DNA of 64,000 bases, taken from contig JBEWZL010000076.1 of NCBI GenBank assembly GCA_045837725.1, forward strand, positions 481,682 through 545,681, written 5' to 3'. Positions within the stretch are counted from its first letter, which is position 1. Every line of letters begins with the position of its first letter. Under the pieces are notes generated by a model. That model was not told the origin of the DNA and did not search any database. It saw nothing but the letters and a program-made list of their open reading frames with translations. Positions 23,581 to 36,761 of this stretch are shown here, piece after piece. This DNA comes from Vermamoeba vermiformis (lineage: Eukaryota; Tubulinea; Echinamoebida). Made by a program: the position numbers and the translations under genes.

Positions 23581-24993
23581 ATGGAGGACTATCCGCTGCT
23601 CAAACCAGTTAATGGCGACTATTCGAGCGACAGTGCTGAATCCAAGCCAGCTGCGTGGAAGTGGCTGCTCGCTATAGTATTCAGCTTAGTATTGTCAGGT
23701 GGTTTTGCACTGGGCTGCGTGCAGTCTAATGGCCAGTGGAACAAGTTGGTCGTGTTGGATTGGATAGCGTTGATGACATGTACAGTGCCTTTATTGTTTT
23801 TAGAGGTATTTTTAGGCATACCTTTTGTTATGAAACAGTTTCAGGTAGGAACAGCTATTTAACTCTGTCATTAATTGGTGACAATTTGAAGTTTTATTAA
23901 TATAATTATTGGATTTGCAGTTGTGGTCGCGAAAAAGCAAAGCTTTCGTGTTTTTCCCGACAAGTATAGTTGTTGCCACATATATTGGCTTTGGATTGTT
24001 TTATAAAAGGTTTGTGAAGGTGGATCCGCATGTTCCTACGAATTTTCATGCTTACTTTAACTTACAGATACGATCCATTAGCGACACTATATGTAGTTAT
24101 GACTTGCTTTGCTGTTCTGGGCTCCATGAGGAATATTAGCCGCCGAGAAGAGATGGATCTGCGTACGTGCCCGTTGTGCTTCAAGCGAATATTAGTATCA
24201 ATCATTGACCGATCTTTAATATAGCGCGCGAGGACTACTGGACGGAGCTGGTTATTTGGCTGTTGATATGGGTGCCACTCGATCTGCGCTGGTACTACAA
24301 AGACTACTTCTACGGCGCAGGCTTCATGGGCTATGATTGGTGGGCACTGGTCGGTGAGTACTGCAATCCTATTCGCACCATATATATATATATATATATA
24401 TATTGACCCTCACTCTGCGCAGTGACCTTGCTCGTGATCCTGGGCTGGGGTGTGCAATGGCCGCACGACGAGTTCAAGTTCAGAATTATTCCGACTGGAT
24501 GGCGCGACATAGTTATTCCGCTCGGATTCATGGTCATTCAGGCAGCAGCTATTGTTCCGCTGGGTATCTGGCTCGGTACGACACTCGCACTCGTGTGTGC
24601 AGCGCTGAGTATTGACGTGTTCGCGCAGATTTCTTGCACTTCCCGCCCAAGAACGGCTATTTGCCACCACTCGATGGCCTCGCTGGCTTTACAGAGAACT
24701 TTGCGACCGTGGCGCTGACGGAGGAGGTGTTGTTCCGCGGCATTCTGATGCCCTGGTTCGAGCGCCTGTTGCCCTCCAAGCACGGCTGGTTCGGCGTGTT
24801 GTGCTCGTCACTCGTGTTCGGAGCCATGCACTGGCCACGCCGCACAGGACTCGAGGCACGACTGATCTACGTGTTGCTCGCGGTGATTGCAGGTGTGATC
24901 TACGCCCTCACTGCCAAGCTCTCGCGCGGTTTGTTCGGCTCTGCGCTGCTGCACGCCCTGACCGACACGGCCTGGGCAGTTGTACTCAATTAA
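23581..24993 (+). CDS. CPBP-family intramembrane metalloprotease (CAAX/Rce1-like)
   Basis: Six exons (23581-23844, 23921-24009, 24068-24162, 24225-24353, 24423-24575, 24629-24993) give 364 residues. Hydrophobic spans occur from about residue 28 onward, at least seven in all. The CPBP (ABI) signature is clear in the last exon: TEEVLFRGI holds the paired Glu and Arg, FGAMHW supplies the His of motif 2, and LLHALTDTAW the His and Asp of motif 3. The arrangement is closer to bacterial-type CPBP proteins than to eukaryotic Rce1. It may cleave prenylated or membrane peptides. The fourth intron carries a short (TA)n run near 24380-24402. Confidence 0.88.
24379..24402. repeat. (TA)n microsatellite in an intron
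   Basis: About eleven TA units inside intron 4 of the CPBP protease gene, just before the next acceptor. Confidence 0.8.
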
Positions 24994-25061
24994 ATTACAC
25001 TACCACTGGTATCAGTTCCACGCAACACAGTAGCGCACAAAACTATTTGTCTCTTGCATCA

Positions 25062-27966
25062 ATGTCCGCTCGTCGCTCTTCAGTGCTTACCCGCCGCAAG
25101 AGAAAAGTTGCAGAAGTGGCGGATTGCGTTTCAGAAGACAAAAATCCACCAAAGCGTCAAAAGAAATTCTACGGTAATGATAATTATTATCCCAGTATTT
25201 CGCTAATCCGATTTTTGTGTTTTGATCAAAAAAAATTTGGATCGTTTCTTCTATTAGTTCTAATCCAGGCCCCAAAATATTAAAATTTCAAACCACCGCA
25301 TTATTTTGATTTTTCGAACATTAACTAACGCCATATTTTAACTTGCTAAGGTTCGCAAAAGCGTACTTTGGATCTGCAAACGAACTCCGCTGTGGCTGGC
25401 GATGAAGGATACACACCTAACCCGAACGGAAGTCGTGGTGAAAAGACGACCAGTCCACCAGGCTACAATACCAGTGTAGAAAGCCCCTCTCATGACGACA
25501 TTGACGAATTGTTTGCTACCGAAAAATTGAATTCAAAAGCGGCAGTGTTAGACTGGCTGAACAAAGTCGTCAAAACAATTCCAACCACTCAAGTAACGGA
25601 CGTAAGTTCCAACAGTTTATCGTCATTAATCTAATACGTTGCAGGTGTTGCGGACTATTGGGGCTCAATTTCCTCACTGTGTACCTCAGCTAACTAAGGA
25701 TCGTGTTTATCGAGCGGCATTAGACTCGCAACATGCAATTGGTTATAACAAAGAGCGGTTGCAAATTCCTTTCATCAATGGTGCTCCTGGCATTGGCAAG
25801 ACACGCATGCTCTTGGAATCGTTGAACATACTTAAGGTATTACTCGTCATGTGAAATCTCTTTCTGATTCGTGTGCAAGGAATGTGCAGCCTCAAAACCT
25901 GATGCTGAAGACGAGGTTGAAAGAAACTTTAAGAGAGTATTAGAGGACCCAATCAGGTGCACACTATTGTACACGAGCTGGGGAAATGGATCTAGCTTGA
26001 GTACGGTCCCACAAGTTTATAAGTTATTGCCATACTAATCATGTCTGCAGACAATGAAGACGATGAATTTTGGAATTGTTCTGATTGTAGTGGAGTTGTA
26101 GCTATCAGAATAATATGGAAGTACTTCCTTAATCCTCTTCGTCAGACCTTGTTAGAGCATGTTGCTGTAACAAAGGCAATGGCTAAGTATTTAACTGTAT
26201 GATTATCCCCACTTGGTTATTGTTTCTTAACTGTTCTTTGCAGCTTGCTACATTGATTGAGCACTTAAAGAAGATAGGAGTCAAATACATAGTCCTAGCA
26301 ATTGATGAAATGAATATGCTCTATGCTGATGGCAGTAACATGCAGCAATTTAAGAAGTTCATTACTTCAACTGTTAATGTAATGCTCAAGTTCTGCAATG
26401 ATCTATTTGTACTTTATGCAGGTAAGCAAGTCATCACACATTGACAAAATCAACTGATCAGAGAGCAGGAACAATTTATAGTCCTGTAAAGTCTGTCATC
26501 ATTGAGTCTCTAGCTGTTCCTGTTAGCATTTCACCAACCATGCTGTCTCTGTCTGATATGCACAAAATCCTTAATGGTAATAATTATAATACGAAGTGAT
26601 TTGACTCTGATCAGGTTAGCTAACCTGCAAATATAGATTTGGCTTCCCACCCAGACAATTCTTATCTGGCTGGTTGGCAGTGTGCTGGTGCTTTCAGACA
26701 ATGTGTTGCAGACATGTTAAATCCTCCACGTGCTTTTGACTATCTGATGATGGGAATTCAAGCATATTTTAGCCAGGTCAAGCACAAAAAAATGAACTTG
26801 TGGACACTGCCATATGCTACTTTCATGGATGAAGTGGTGTTCAAAACTGACAGCAAGATGGCAGTTGTACCTGTAGCTGATGCTAAGATCCTCATTGAAT
26901 ATTGCATCACCAGGAAGCTTGTTAGGCCTGAACATGTCCTGCCAAGTGGAAAGACCATTGAGTGTGCTGCTCAGGAGGGCTATGTATTTGCGGCTGAACC
27001 TAAACAAGATGGAATGCCAGTTGCAGTGCCATTCTTCCTCCTCTATTATTGGTTGCAGAATGATCCAAAAGCTTTTGGTTGTGCTGCACATCTCTTCAAG
27101 TTTTCTTGGAATGATCCAACTGCTATAGGACCAACAGCTTGGGAAATATTCAATGTCAACTATACAGCTTTCAAATTGACATTGCTTACTAGTGAACACA
27201 CCAAAACAGTGCCGCTTTGTAAGTTACTTACATTAAGTACTGTCATTGTTATAATACTTTTTAGGTACATTTCACTCAGGTGCATTATTTGGTGATGAAT
27301 GCAAAGTCTATTCAGTTCAACCCAGACCCACCACTGCAGTTAGGCATTTGCAACAATTCCCAGCTTGTTTTGATGGCAATATGCAATCAAATTTCATGAC
27401 CTCAATGATTGATGAGTCTCAACACCCTTCCTCATACATGGATACAGTGTGCTTGAATGGAAAAAACACTATTGGTATTGACACATTCTATTGGCTATCA
27501 GAAAATGTCATTGAACTTCAACAGTACAAGGCCAATGATGCTGACTCCCAAAACCCAACATTGACACAAGCTGACTTGGATAATGAATACCAAAAGGCTG
27601 AAGCATTGTTTAAGAAGTGTTTAGCTAAATGTGACCTTAAATTCATCTTTGGCTTGATCTCAAATAGGTCTGCTGAAGCAAATTTGACACTCAAGCCAAA
27701 CATGTATGTTGTGCACAAAGGAAATATGGAGAAGTATTATGGTCATTCATTTGCCTCAGTAGCACAGATTAAGTGTAAGTTTCTTTGTTTGCATATTTAC
27801 TGCAGATTTTGACTTGTTTGCAGCTTTCATTTCTGTCAATGTCAACACAGATGATGTGTCCAAGCTGATGAAGCTCAAGGGTGTTACTAAAGACAAAGCA
27901 GCACAAATAATCAAGGAAAGAAAGAAACGGCACTTTAACGTCGCGTGTGGTTGGCATTTGTGGTGA
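25062..27966 (+). CDS. Crinkler/RHS-like P-loop NTPase with C-terminal helix-hairpin-helix
   Basis: Ten exons: 25062-25173, 25351-25601, 25645-25836, 25880-26000, 26051-26196, 26244-26421, 26469-26576, 26637-27218, 27265-27774 and 27824-27966. Phases close at 506 residues. Residues 1-40 are basic with two likely nuclear signals (TRRKRKV, PPKRQKK). A Walker A loop NGAPGIGKTR lies near 167 and a Walker B IVLAIDEMN near 290, in the order seen in STAND-type and Crinkler/RHS NTPases. The C-terminus (VNVNTDDVSKLMKLKG, then KDKAAQIIKERKK) matches the helix-hairpin-helix DNA-binding pattern. Codons are AT-rich and the gene lacks the CACGTG words common in its left neighbours, hinting at separate origin. 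The Crinkler link is inferred from architecture. Confidence 0.75.
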
Positions 27967-28120
27967 ACAGGATGGGCTTGTAATTGAGTTTTAGCTTAGC
28001 GTGTAGTTTTTGCATTGACCGTTGAAATATAAACCTTGTTTTACCTTGCTACTACTATCATACAGTTCGTATGTACAATTGTTTTGCCGTTTAGAATGGA
28101 AATTATTGTCCAAGCGATCT

Positions 28121-30187
28121 TCATTCAGCACGGTCGTGTGTGTTGCCTTCGCGGTACTTGAAACTCCTGAAGCTCAAGTAGAAGATGACTGTGAACAGGG
28201 CCATCATTCCAAAGTATATCCAAAATTGAACAAACATCGGGGTCGAAGCAAGACCTGAACAAAGTTAGATTTAAAAAAGAAGACGATTGTCACGTGACAT
28301 TCGTACCTTGCGAGATAATAATCACGATAACAGCTCCGCCAGCAACAGCTAGTTGATAGAATGCCATTACAGTAGCTTTCAGGAACTCAGGTGCCTGCGA
28401 GTAAGCAATCTCAAGGCCTGTAACTGAAGTGAAGATCTCGCTGAGCGCAATCAACGAGTACTGCGGCACTTGATAGGCGACAGAGACTGAGTGGGGCTCG
28501 GACTTGTCGATGGTCATTTGCAGTAGTGCTGCCGCAACGAAGGCAGAGGCGGCGATGACTGCACACAAGCATTAGACAAACTTGACAGTCAAGTTATGCA
28601 CAACACTTACCAAGACCTACAACCATGCGCGTGATTGGCTTCAGAGGAAATCCTCGCTTACGCAGCATGGGCAAGAGCCACTGGTCGACAACTGGAATGA
28701 AAATCACAATCACAACTGGATCGATGATCTGCGTCTGATCTGCGGTCACGCTGAACGAAGAGCTGAGCTGCAAATTCATCTCAGTAGCTTGTGAGATCCA
28801 CGTGTTGGTCTGTTGATTGTACAGGGCCCAATAGACGGGCAGTGGAATAAATACCGCGAGAATTTTGAAGAAGTCTTTGTAGCCCTGCACAAAGGTCGCA
28901 GAATATGGTGGCACCGCCCAATCAAGCCAGTGCTCTTTGCGCTCGAGCAGCACTCCTTCACGCACATTGGCGCGCTTGTTTTCGACTGCTGTGCGCATCA
29001 TTTTGAGGCCCTAATATTTGACCGGTCGTTAGGTCTTGAACAGTGCTAAATAGCATTAACAAGTGTAACACCGAACACGTACTTTGATCAATGCATTCTC
29101 GCGCGAGAGAGGTGGGCGAACATAGCGCTCGCGCCCACTGATGAAGATGAGGAGTGCCACGAACATCATCACGGCGGGCAGTCCAAATGAGGCCCAGTAG
29201 CCATTGCCCCCTGAGAGTTGTGCGTGCAGAATGGGCGTCAACAGAATGCCACCAAAACTAACGCGCGTTAGTGCCGATAGTGCTGTGTGACTAGCATTAC
29301 CTGCCAATATTGATGCACAAATAGAACAGTCTAAACACGCGCTCTGTGGTCAATTCGTCTGCATTGCGGATCTGATCTGCAACGAATGTGGACACATTGG
29401 CCTTGATGCCACCTATAAGTCATATTAATACACTAGTATACTACTACACGCTGCACGTGCAGTACCTGTGCCCGCGCCAATGAAGATGATGGCCACGACT
29501 ACACCCGGCAGTCCAATGGTCGCTTGCAGACTCGGCAGTGCGGAGACCGTCAAGATGATGAGGCCGAGCAGATAGACAATCGACTAGGGACACAGCGAAT
29601 ATGAGCTCATTGAGGTGTATATAGGCGCTGAGTTGAGTACTTACGAGAGCCCAAATCGTTTTGAACTTGCCCCACCACACATCAGCGACTATACCGCCAG
29701 GCAGACACATGGTATAGGCCCAGAAAGTGAGGGTGGAGGTCAGCGTCGTGGCCTCTTTTGGACTCAGCGCCAGTCGTTCGGTCAAGTACAGCTGCACGTG
29801 TCAGTCTCTCGGGGCTATGGGCTGTTAGGACGTACCTGCAGGACAGCGACAATGCCATAATAGGCAAATCTCTCGCATAATTCGGTGACGAGAATAAAAT
29901 ACGAAGCTATTGGAATGGAAGTTGTTTTGTTGTGCTGATCTTCATCTTGCAGGAAGTCGTCGTCAAGCGTTATTGTATCATCGTCTTATTAATTAATTGA
30001 TTAATTAATTATGGCAATTAATCGACGTATCTTGAGCGTAGGAGTATCAATGATAATAATTGTAAATAAATAAAAGTTTTTAATTTCCAATGCTCGACCA
30101 TGATTTTGATGACTCACCGTTAGAACTAATAGTTTGTAGAAGAATTTCTTGCTCTTCTTCTTTTTTAATAGGCAGTGCATCGTTCAT
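28121..30187 (-). CDS. POT/PTR2-family proton-coupled oligopeptide transporter (SLC15-like)
   Basis: Nine exons: 30187-30118, 29984-29836, 29791-29645, 29583-29466, 29412-29301, 29257-29083, 29010-28611, 28558-28307 and 28254-28121. They join to 518 residues, typical of POT proteins. The family proton-site motif TELCERFAYYGI is present in TM1, followed by LPGGIVADVWWGKFKTI (the PTR2 signature 1 region), GGIKANVSTFVADQ, and FYLCINIGSFGGI, matching the FYxxINxGSL region. Twelve hydrophobic spans are plausible. No large extracellular domain is present, unlike animal PepT1, so it is nearer fungal, plant and bacterial forms. It would import di- and tripeptides across the plasma or vacuolar membrane. 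Confidence 0.93.
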
Positions 30188-30402
30188 TGTTTTTAACTTC
30201 GTCTTTTCATTAGATCCGTATAACTCCGCTCTGTACAATACTTAGGCGCTAATGGTGTATTAAACAGGCCGTAGGTTGATCAAAAGGACCGCAAAAATAG
30301 ACCATTTGTATTCGTGCACCACGTGCCGACTCACAAAGAAGAAGATTATAATACATTTTTATGCACACGAGCTCTAACAGTGCAATTAACCGTTATTATC
30401 AA

Positions 30403-33400
30403 TTAACCGTTATTTTGCACGGTGTTGTTCAGGTTGTTGATGGATTGACTTTTGCTCAAGCCAGGCGCGTCTTTTTCTTTCTCCTTTTCTTTCTTCTCTT
30501 TGCCTGGATGTGCCATAATGTGCAGCGCGTTGTTCCACTGTTGGAATTTAGTCTTCAAGCTCGTCCATATGAGCGTCTCGAATTTCTTGGTAGCCTGTTC
30601 GTCGTTCAGATTCAACGAGAACGCTTCTCTGAGGTAATCGATGTCCTTTTCAGTGCGCAGCTCCGGAATGCCCGTGGAAATCATCTATGATCCTTAATGA
30701 GACTAGGCCTCTATTGTATATGACACGTGGACATACCATGGCGAACAAGTTGATGAACACATTGGCTCGTTTGCGCAGAATGTTGTAAGCCTTGCAACAC
30801 AGTGCAATGAACCACTTGAACAGCGCGTGTTCTGTGCCGCCCATCACGTACGCAAACTACCAGCACGTGATTAGATTACTATATTAGGAAGTGCAGAGTG
30901 ACGCGTACCTCAGGCGTGAAGACAAACGGAGCGCGATCTCTGTTGATGGCACCAAACTTCTCGACATTGCCCAAAAAGCGGCCAAAGTCAATGTCTAGCA
31001 GTGCCGTTAGTAAGTGACGCGTGAACAGCGACTAGAGTCAAACGTACGGAACATGTGGCCTTTGGTGGTGCACATAATGTTGTCGTTGTGTCGATCGCCA
31101 ATGCCGAGCACATATGTCGCCACGCAATACCCCGCACAGGAGCGAATAAAGTCCTTGACGCACATCTTGTAGTCAGCGTCTGGGGGAGTGTTAAGTGCGT
31201 TAGATCCAATCGGACTAGTAGTACTAACTGTGTCTTACCATCAGGATTGTGCTTGCGCAGCCAGTGTTGCAAAGGCTTTTCACTGAACGCGGCCTTGAAA
31301 CCACCGCCGTATTGCTAGTAGAGCCAGTTAGTGACCAGCCTGGCCGCACTAAAATCAAGAGACTCACCTTTTGGATGCCCGCAGTAGTCTCGGCATTGAG
31401 CACGACTTCAATCATGCCGGTCTCATTGCCTGTTTCTACGCAGTGATAAGGCGACATTTTGAGATCGAGTCCTTCGTTCAGCCACATCTGATCCATCAGG
31501 CGGAACATTTGGAGCGTCAGTTGATCCTGGCGCAGATCATCACCAACTTTAAATATCACGTGGATTGGATCACCGAGACTGTCTGCATTTTGAAATACTA
31601 GCCACAGCGGTAGCTACGATAATATTGGTTATTTCGGTCGGACAGTTTTTCATATCACTTACCGTCTTCGAGTCAAGATATTTACACTTATCTACAATGA
31701 ATTTGGTGCCAATAAGACTAAATAATTTAAATTATTATACAGCTGTTAAATCACGATTAAAACCAAAATACGTACTTGGAGTCAATTGGGATCTGCACTT
31801 GTTCAGGCAGTTGAAACTGCAGGGCTTCGAGTTGTTCGCGTAAAAATAAGAGTGCTTTTTTCTTATCTTTAATTGTCTTCAAGTTGGTAGCAATCTACGA
31901 AAATTACTATTAGGGCTGAAGTTGTCCAAAAATAATTAGGGCGGGGAAGAGTACAACAATTTCACATCGTCGTAGTTATTTGCACCTTTTGGTCTCAGTC
32001 TCGCGAAAGTCTTGTCGCATGTTTGGTGGCAACAAATTGACCGTAAGTAATCGGCTACCGAAAATTTATTTTGACACTTCGACTTTGACACGTGTCATTT
32101 AAATGAAAGAAAGCAAGATTTCTCAGATAACGAATCAATAAATTACGGATAATGGTGCAGAATAACTCGCGACTGAAGTTGTAATTTGATGTTGCAACAT
32201 CGGTTGTTCGAACAAAAAAAAGTAAATGTAAGAATGGTACTTACGTCCGTGAGCTTATCGTACAGGAAGCATTGGCACTTGAGGTCTTGTCTGAATCTGC
32301 CGCAGAATCGTAAATAGATCTCCAACACCACGGCATATCGCTCGCGATAAGGCGAGACTTTGCTGAGGCACGCTTTCATGAGCCAAAAGAAGTAGTGACC
32401 GAGTTGCGTTTGATTGAACACCGCTTTGATGATCAAGAACCGCGCGAGCATGCTGTCGTGATTGTACTCGTGCTTCAGAGCCTGAACTAGCTGCAACAGC
32501 ACTTGTTGCAACTCGTCATCTGAGAGGCGCTGCAAGTAATACACGGCAAACTCGCGCACAAACTTGTCGGAGAAATTGTGGTTGAGCAGCTCGAGTGCGT
32601 CAATGGGCTCGATGTCCACCCACTGCTGCAACAAGCTGTACACTTCGGTGCTCACTAACGGATCTCCCCAAGGCACTGACAACAAGAACTTTGCCACGGC
32701 CTTGGGCTGCGTCTTGCACCACGATCTAAACCTCCACAACATTTGCTGCCACAGAAATTAATTGATTATTGACGAGCAGAATAGTGCCAAGTTACCTTCT
32801 CTTCATCGCTAGGTCGGTACAAAGGATCGGTGTTGATCAACTCTTGCAGTCGCGGCAATATATTGCGCGGTACAGCTTCGTGATGCTGATCCTCCAGCGG
32901 TGATTTTAGCACCTCGTCGTGGAGGTCAATGCTCGGGAACATCACTGGATAATCGTACGATTCGACTTCAAAATGTACTTTAGGTCCGTCTGGCACCTCC
33001 AAGAGTGGCGCTGTATAATATAACCCCAACTGTTAGTACCTCTCTGATGTGTGCTACTTAACGACGTACCCATCACATCCGCATCAGCGCCGATCCACAG
33101 TGGATGCGACTGAGGGCCAGTGAAAGCTAGACCTCGATAGTCAAACACCCGCATGTTGCACCAGGCTATGAGCGTGGTCTTTTTGTTGGAGACAGTGCGC
33201 ACCTGAATGTGCAGCACCGCACTCCACGGTATCGCGGTGTAGCTGCCGAGACTGACCCACTCGCTGGGACAGAAATTCACCTCTTCTTCCACCCTGTGCA
33301 ATGGGTGAGCACGCACTATTAGTCGATTTACCACTTACTTCAAGGTCCAAGGAATGATCGGCTGATTGCGCAGATTGAGCATTTGACCGTTGCAATAGAG

Positions 33401-36400
33401 TGCGAATGAGACGTAAGTGTCGGGCAATGATTTTTTGTTGAGCTTGAGTGCCTTGAGCTGATCGGGCGTGAAGGGTTCTAGTCGTTTCATGCGCAACATG
33501 AGTGGTTGTTCGAGAGCCCATGAGCTATATGCAGCCGTGAGCTGATTGGTGTAGTTCATATTCACGTTGAAACTCTCGCGTCGTCCGTCACTGGTGAGCG
33601 AGTCAAACACGGGCAGTGAAGTGTTGCGACCGAGCGAGGCCAGAGTGGGGATATTGGGCGCTGATACGGCCCCAACACTCTGCGCGGGACTGCTGGTGGT
33701 GCGCGGGGTCGTATCACTCACCGAGGGACTGCTGCTCAGAGTGGCAGTGGTGTCTGAGGGACTCGTGCTCAGGGTCTCTGTGCCCGTGAGTGCAGTGTCA
33801 GGGGTCTGATTGGGTGCTTGAGTGGGCTCTTCCTCCGTGGTGTGGATTTGTGACACGGTACTGTCCATCGCTCCAGTAACAGGACTAGTGGAGAGCGGCG
33901 AGGTAGTACTTTGATTGGATTCAGCGAGCAGTTCGGACACATCTGCAGCACTCATCAGAGACTTGCGATCACCAGGGGCTGCCTCAGTGCTGGTTTGCGG
34001 CTCAACAGGCGCAGCATCGGGCTGTTGCACAGTAACAGGCTCCGCGCGAGTGTTAGTGAGCAGAGTCTGCACGACCGATAGCTGTTTGTAGGGACTGATT
34101 TCCTCGACATTGCCACGACGTCGCTTCACGCGTTCAGTGTTGCGCAGATATTCACGCACGTCTTCGCTGATGAAGTTGCGGTGATACACGACAACAGCGA
34201 GCTCGCGTCTCTTTCTGAGTGCATCGCGGATGTACGGCAGTGAAATGAGCAGCATGCTCGAGGTCAAATACTCGTCAATGCCCCGTACTTTGAGAATGAA
34301 GTCCCTCGCACTCGCTGCACTTGGGAATGAGCTCGGGGCTGCGTCAAATATCGCGCTCAACACTTCTTCACACGAGGCGAGCAGTTTGACGTCGACTGAC
34401 TTGCACACAGACGGATCATCTTGCGGCAAATACCACAACAATTTGAACTCCTGCGGCAAGTGTTTGCAATAAATCTTCTCCATCGTGGGCGTGAATTGTG
34501 CCATTGAATGACGCGTGCGACGGAATGTTGTTCGGAACACTGAACTCATCGTCCTAGGGGTAGGTGAATAAATGCCTATTGTTATCTGCAGCAAACAAGT
34601 GACTTACTTGCGCATTGCGGCTCTAAAGTCGTTAATTTCAATGCTGTGCGGCACAGTGACACCAATCATGTCGCTGATTTCTTGTTGCACGAGCTCTTGC
34701 TCCACACGCGGCACAAAATACACGAGAGGAGGCTCGAATTCTTTGAGGCAGTATTCGATGTACGGTGTCTCCATGCTAACGGTACGACGATTAGTTGTTG
34801 TTTGTTATAACATTCGTGCTTACAATGTCAAACTTTCATCGGTCCAGTAATCATCGTCCTCAGCGCGCAGCACGTAATCGTTTTCGGTGCCGAGTAATTT
34901 GTGCTTTTTGACCACTTCTTGATAGAGTGACACTTTGACACTTTCAATCGACTCGTTGCGCGACACTGGCATGCGCACTTGATCAGCGACCGAGGGGATT
35001 TTAAAAGTGATGTTCAGCTGTTCAAACTTGTTCAACATTTCACCCGCAAATGAATCGCGAGCGCCCTCAGTACTCTCGACAGTGCTACGCGATACTTCAG
35101 AAGGGCGTGCCATGGGTGCGGGTTCCAGTCTGAGCGGATCTGACACGGTCATCGATCGAGCGCTGATTTGTCGCACAATTGCCACATTGCGCGAGCTAAT
35201 CGAAGGACGCGAGGCCAAGAACCGCGTGCTAGCGCGCTTGTCCGTTGCAGAGCCCTGCGGTGAAGTGCTGAGCTCGCGCGGACTGGTCTGTGGCTGCACT
35301 GAAGTGGCGGCAGTGCTGTCGGTGTTGAGTGGAATGGCTGGGACAGCAGTACTCGCGGTCTGTTCGCTCTCAGTGGGCATATTCTGTGCACTAGCGACGG
35401 ACACAGAGCTGTCAGGACTGGTCTCACTGACTTCTGCTGTCTCAGGCGGCTTAATGACTATACCATTCGACGACCTCAAGCCTCCGATGGTTACGCCTGA
35501 CACAGATCCACGTCGTTCTTTGCGCACATTTTGATTGTTGAGCACTAAAATGGATCACAATTAACAGCTGCTGGCGTTAATTTATCGGTGGCGTACTGAC
35601 CCTTTTGTGACCAAGTGAGCGGTGTGCTATTATTAGTCACATGATCGCTCGTCGATTCACTGCGTATTTTACGTTCATTATCAGCGTCATTATTGTTGTT
35701 AATGTTGCCTGGTTCTTCGCTAATGATGATTTGTTTTTTTACAATTGCCGATTCGGTGTAGGCAAATGAGGGTCGATAGGTCCTGTCGTAGAGTGGATTG
35801 ATCTCGCCCTGTGCGATGATGGGGGCACTTGAGTTGCGTATTGAATTAGGCAGACTCGTTTGGGCGTCAGCTGCGCTAGCTGGCGCTGAACTGTCAGTTG
35901 AATCTGGTGCTACAAAGAACCAAAAGTTAGCAAAATTTTAGTGCAATATGTGATGACATATTTGAATATGAAAAGACCGTTAATTTAAATTTGAGCTGAT
36001 CAAATTGGATCGTGGCATATTACTGCATTATTACGGGTGCCAACATTTAGGATTGCATTATTTATTTGATTATCACTATATTTCATGTTAAAATGTTACT
36101 TGCACCGACCCAAACCCTAAATTCCAAATCCCAAACGAAAATATTTTGTTTTTCCGACATACGAATTAAAATTTGAATCAAAGGCATTACCTTTAGCTTT
36201 GTTAGTTTGTAAACTATCATCATTATTTGGAATGTAAGCTGAAGACGCAAGTGCAGGCCCATTCGAAAGGAAATCTAAGTCCTCCTTGGCTGGATTCTTC
36301 TTCTTAGTTGGAATATGACGTGCTTTTTTCTGCATAATGCTTTCAATATTTTGAATTTTTGTTGAAACGCTCGAAAGAATATCTTCCAGCAGATCAACAG

Positions 36401-36608
36401 TTGACGAACTTGGCTGGATGTGAGGTACGCTGTCATTCGTTATTTGAACGTCTTTTTCCTCGTCATTAATTGTATTATCATTAATTATATTAGCACTGTT
36501 ATTAGAATCTTCAGCAGCTGCTAGATCTGCGAACAAGTCCTTCTCGTGCTGCGCGAACTGCGACAAGATGTCGTCCAGCGAGTTCGCATTATGTGATTGA
36601 TCAGCCAT
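30403..36608 (-). CDS. Class I phosphatidylinositol 3-kinase, catalytic subunit
   Basis: Sixteen exons: 36608-36191, 35909-35601, 35544-34824, 34775-34608, 34553-33339, 33293-33070, 33010-32796, 32745-32245, 31894-31776, 31717-31663, 31613-31368, 31314-31239, 31179-31048, 30994-30909, 30856-30737 and 30684-30403; total 1628 residues in phase. The first 470 residues are low-complexity Ser/Thr/Ala. Then follow a Ras-binding domain ([12 protein letters not shown]), a C2 domain, the helical PIK domain ([19 protein letters not shown]) and the kinase: [22 protein letters not shown], catalytic [16 protein letters not shown] and a class I activation loop ([10 protein letters not shown]). It should make PIP3 from PI(4,5)P2 under Ras control, as in Dictyostelium PI3Ks with long N-termini. 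Confidence 0.95.
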
Positions 36609-36761
36609 CTACATTCACTTGCACATTCTAATGTTGATCTCTTGCTGGTTAGAAGAGAAATTAAAACAAAGATTTTGGATCACCACGATTTTTTTGTGAT
36701 CAAGTTTGAGCTCGCACAGATCAAAGAGAAAATCACTGTAAATCTAGTACCACATCGAAGT

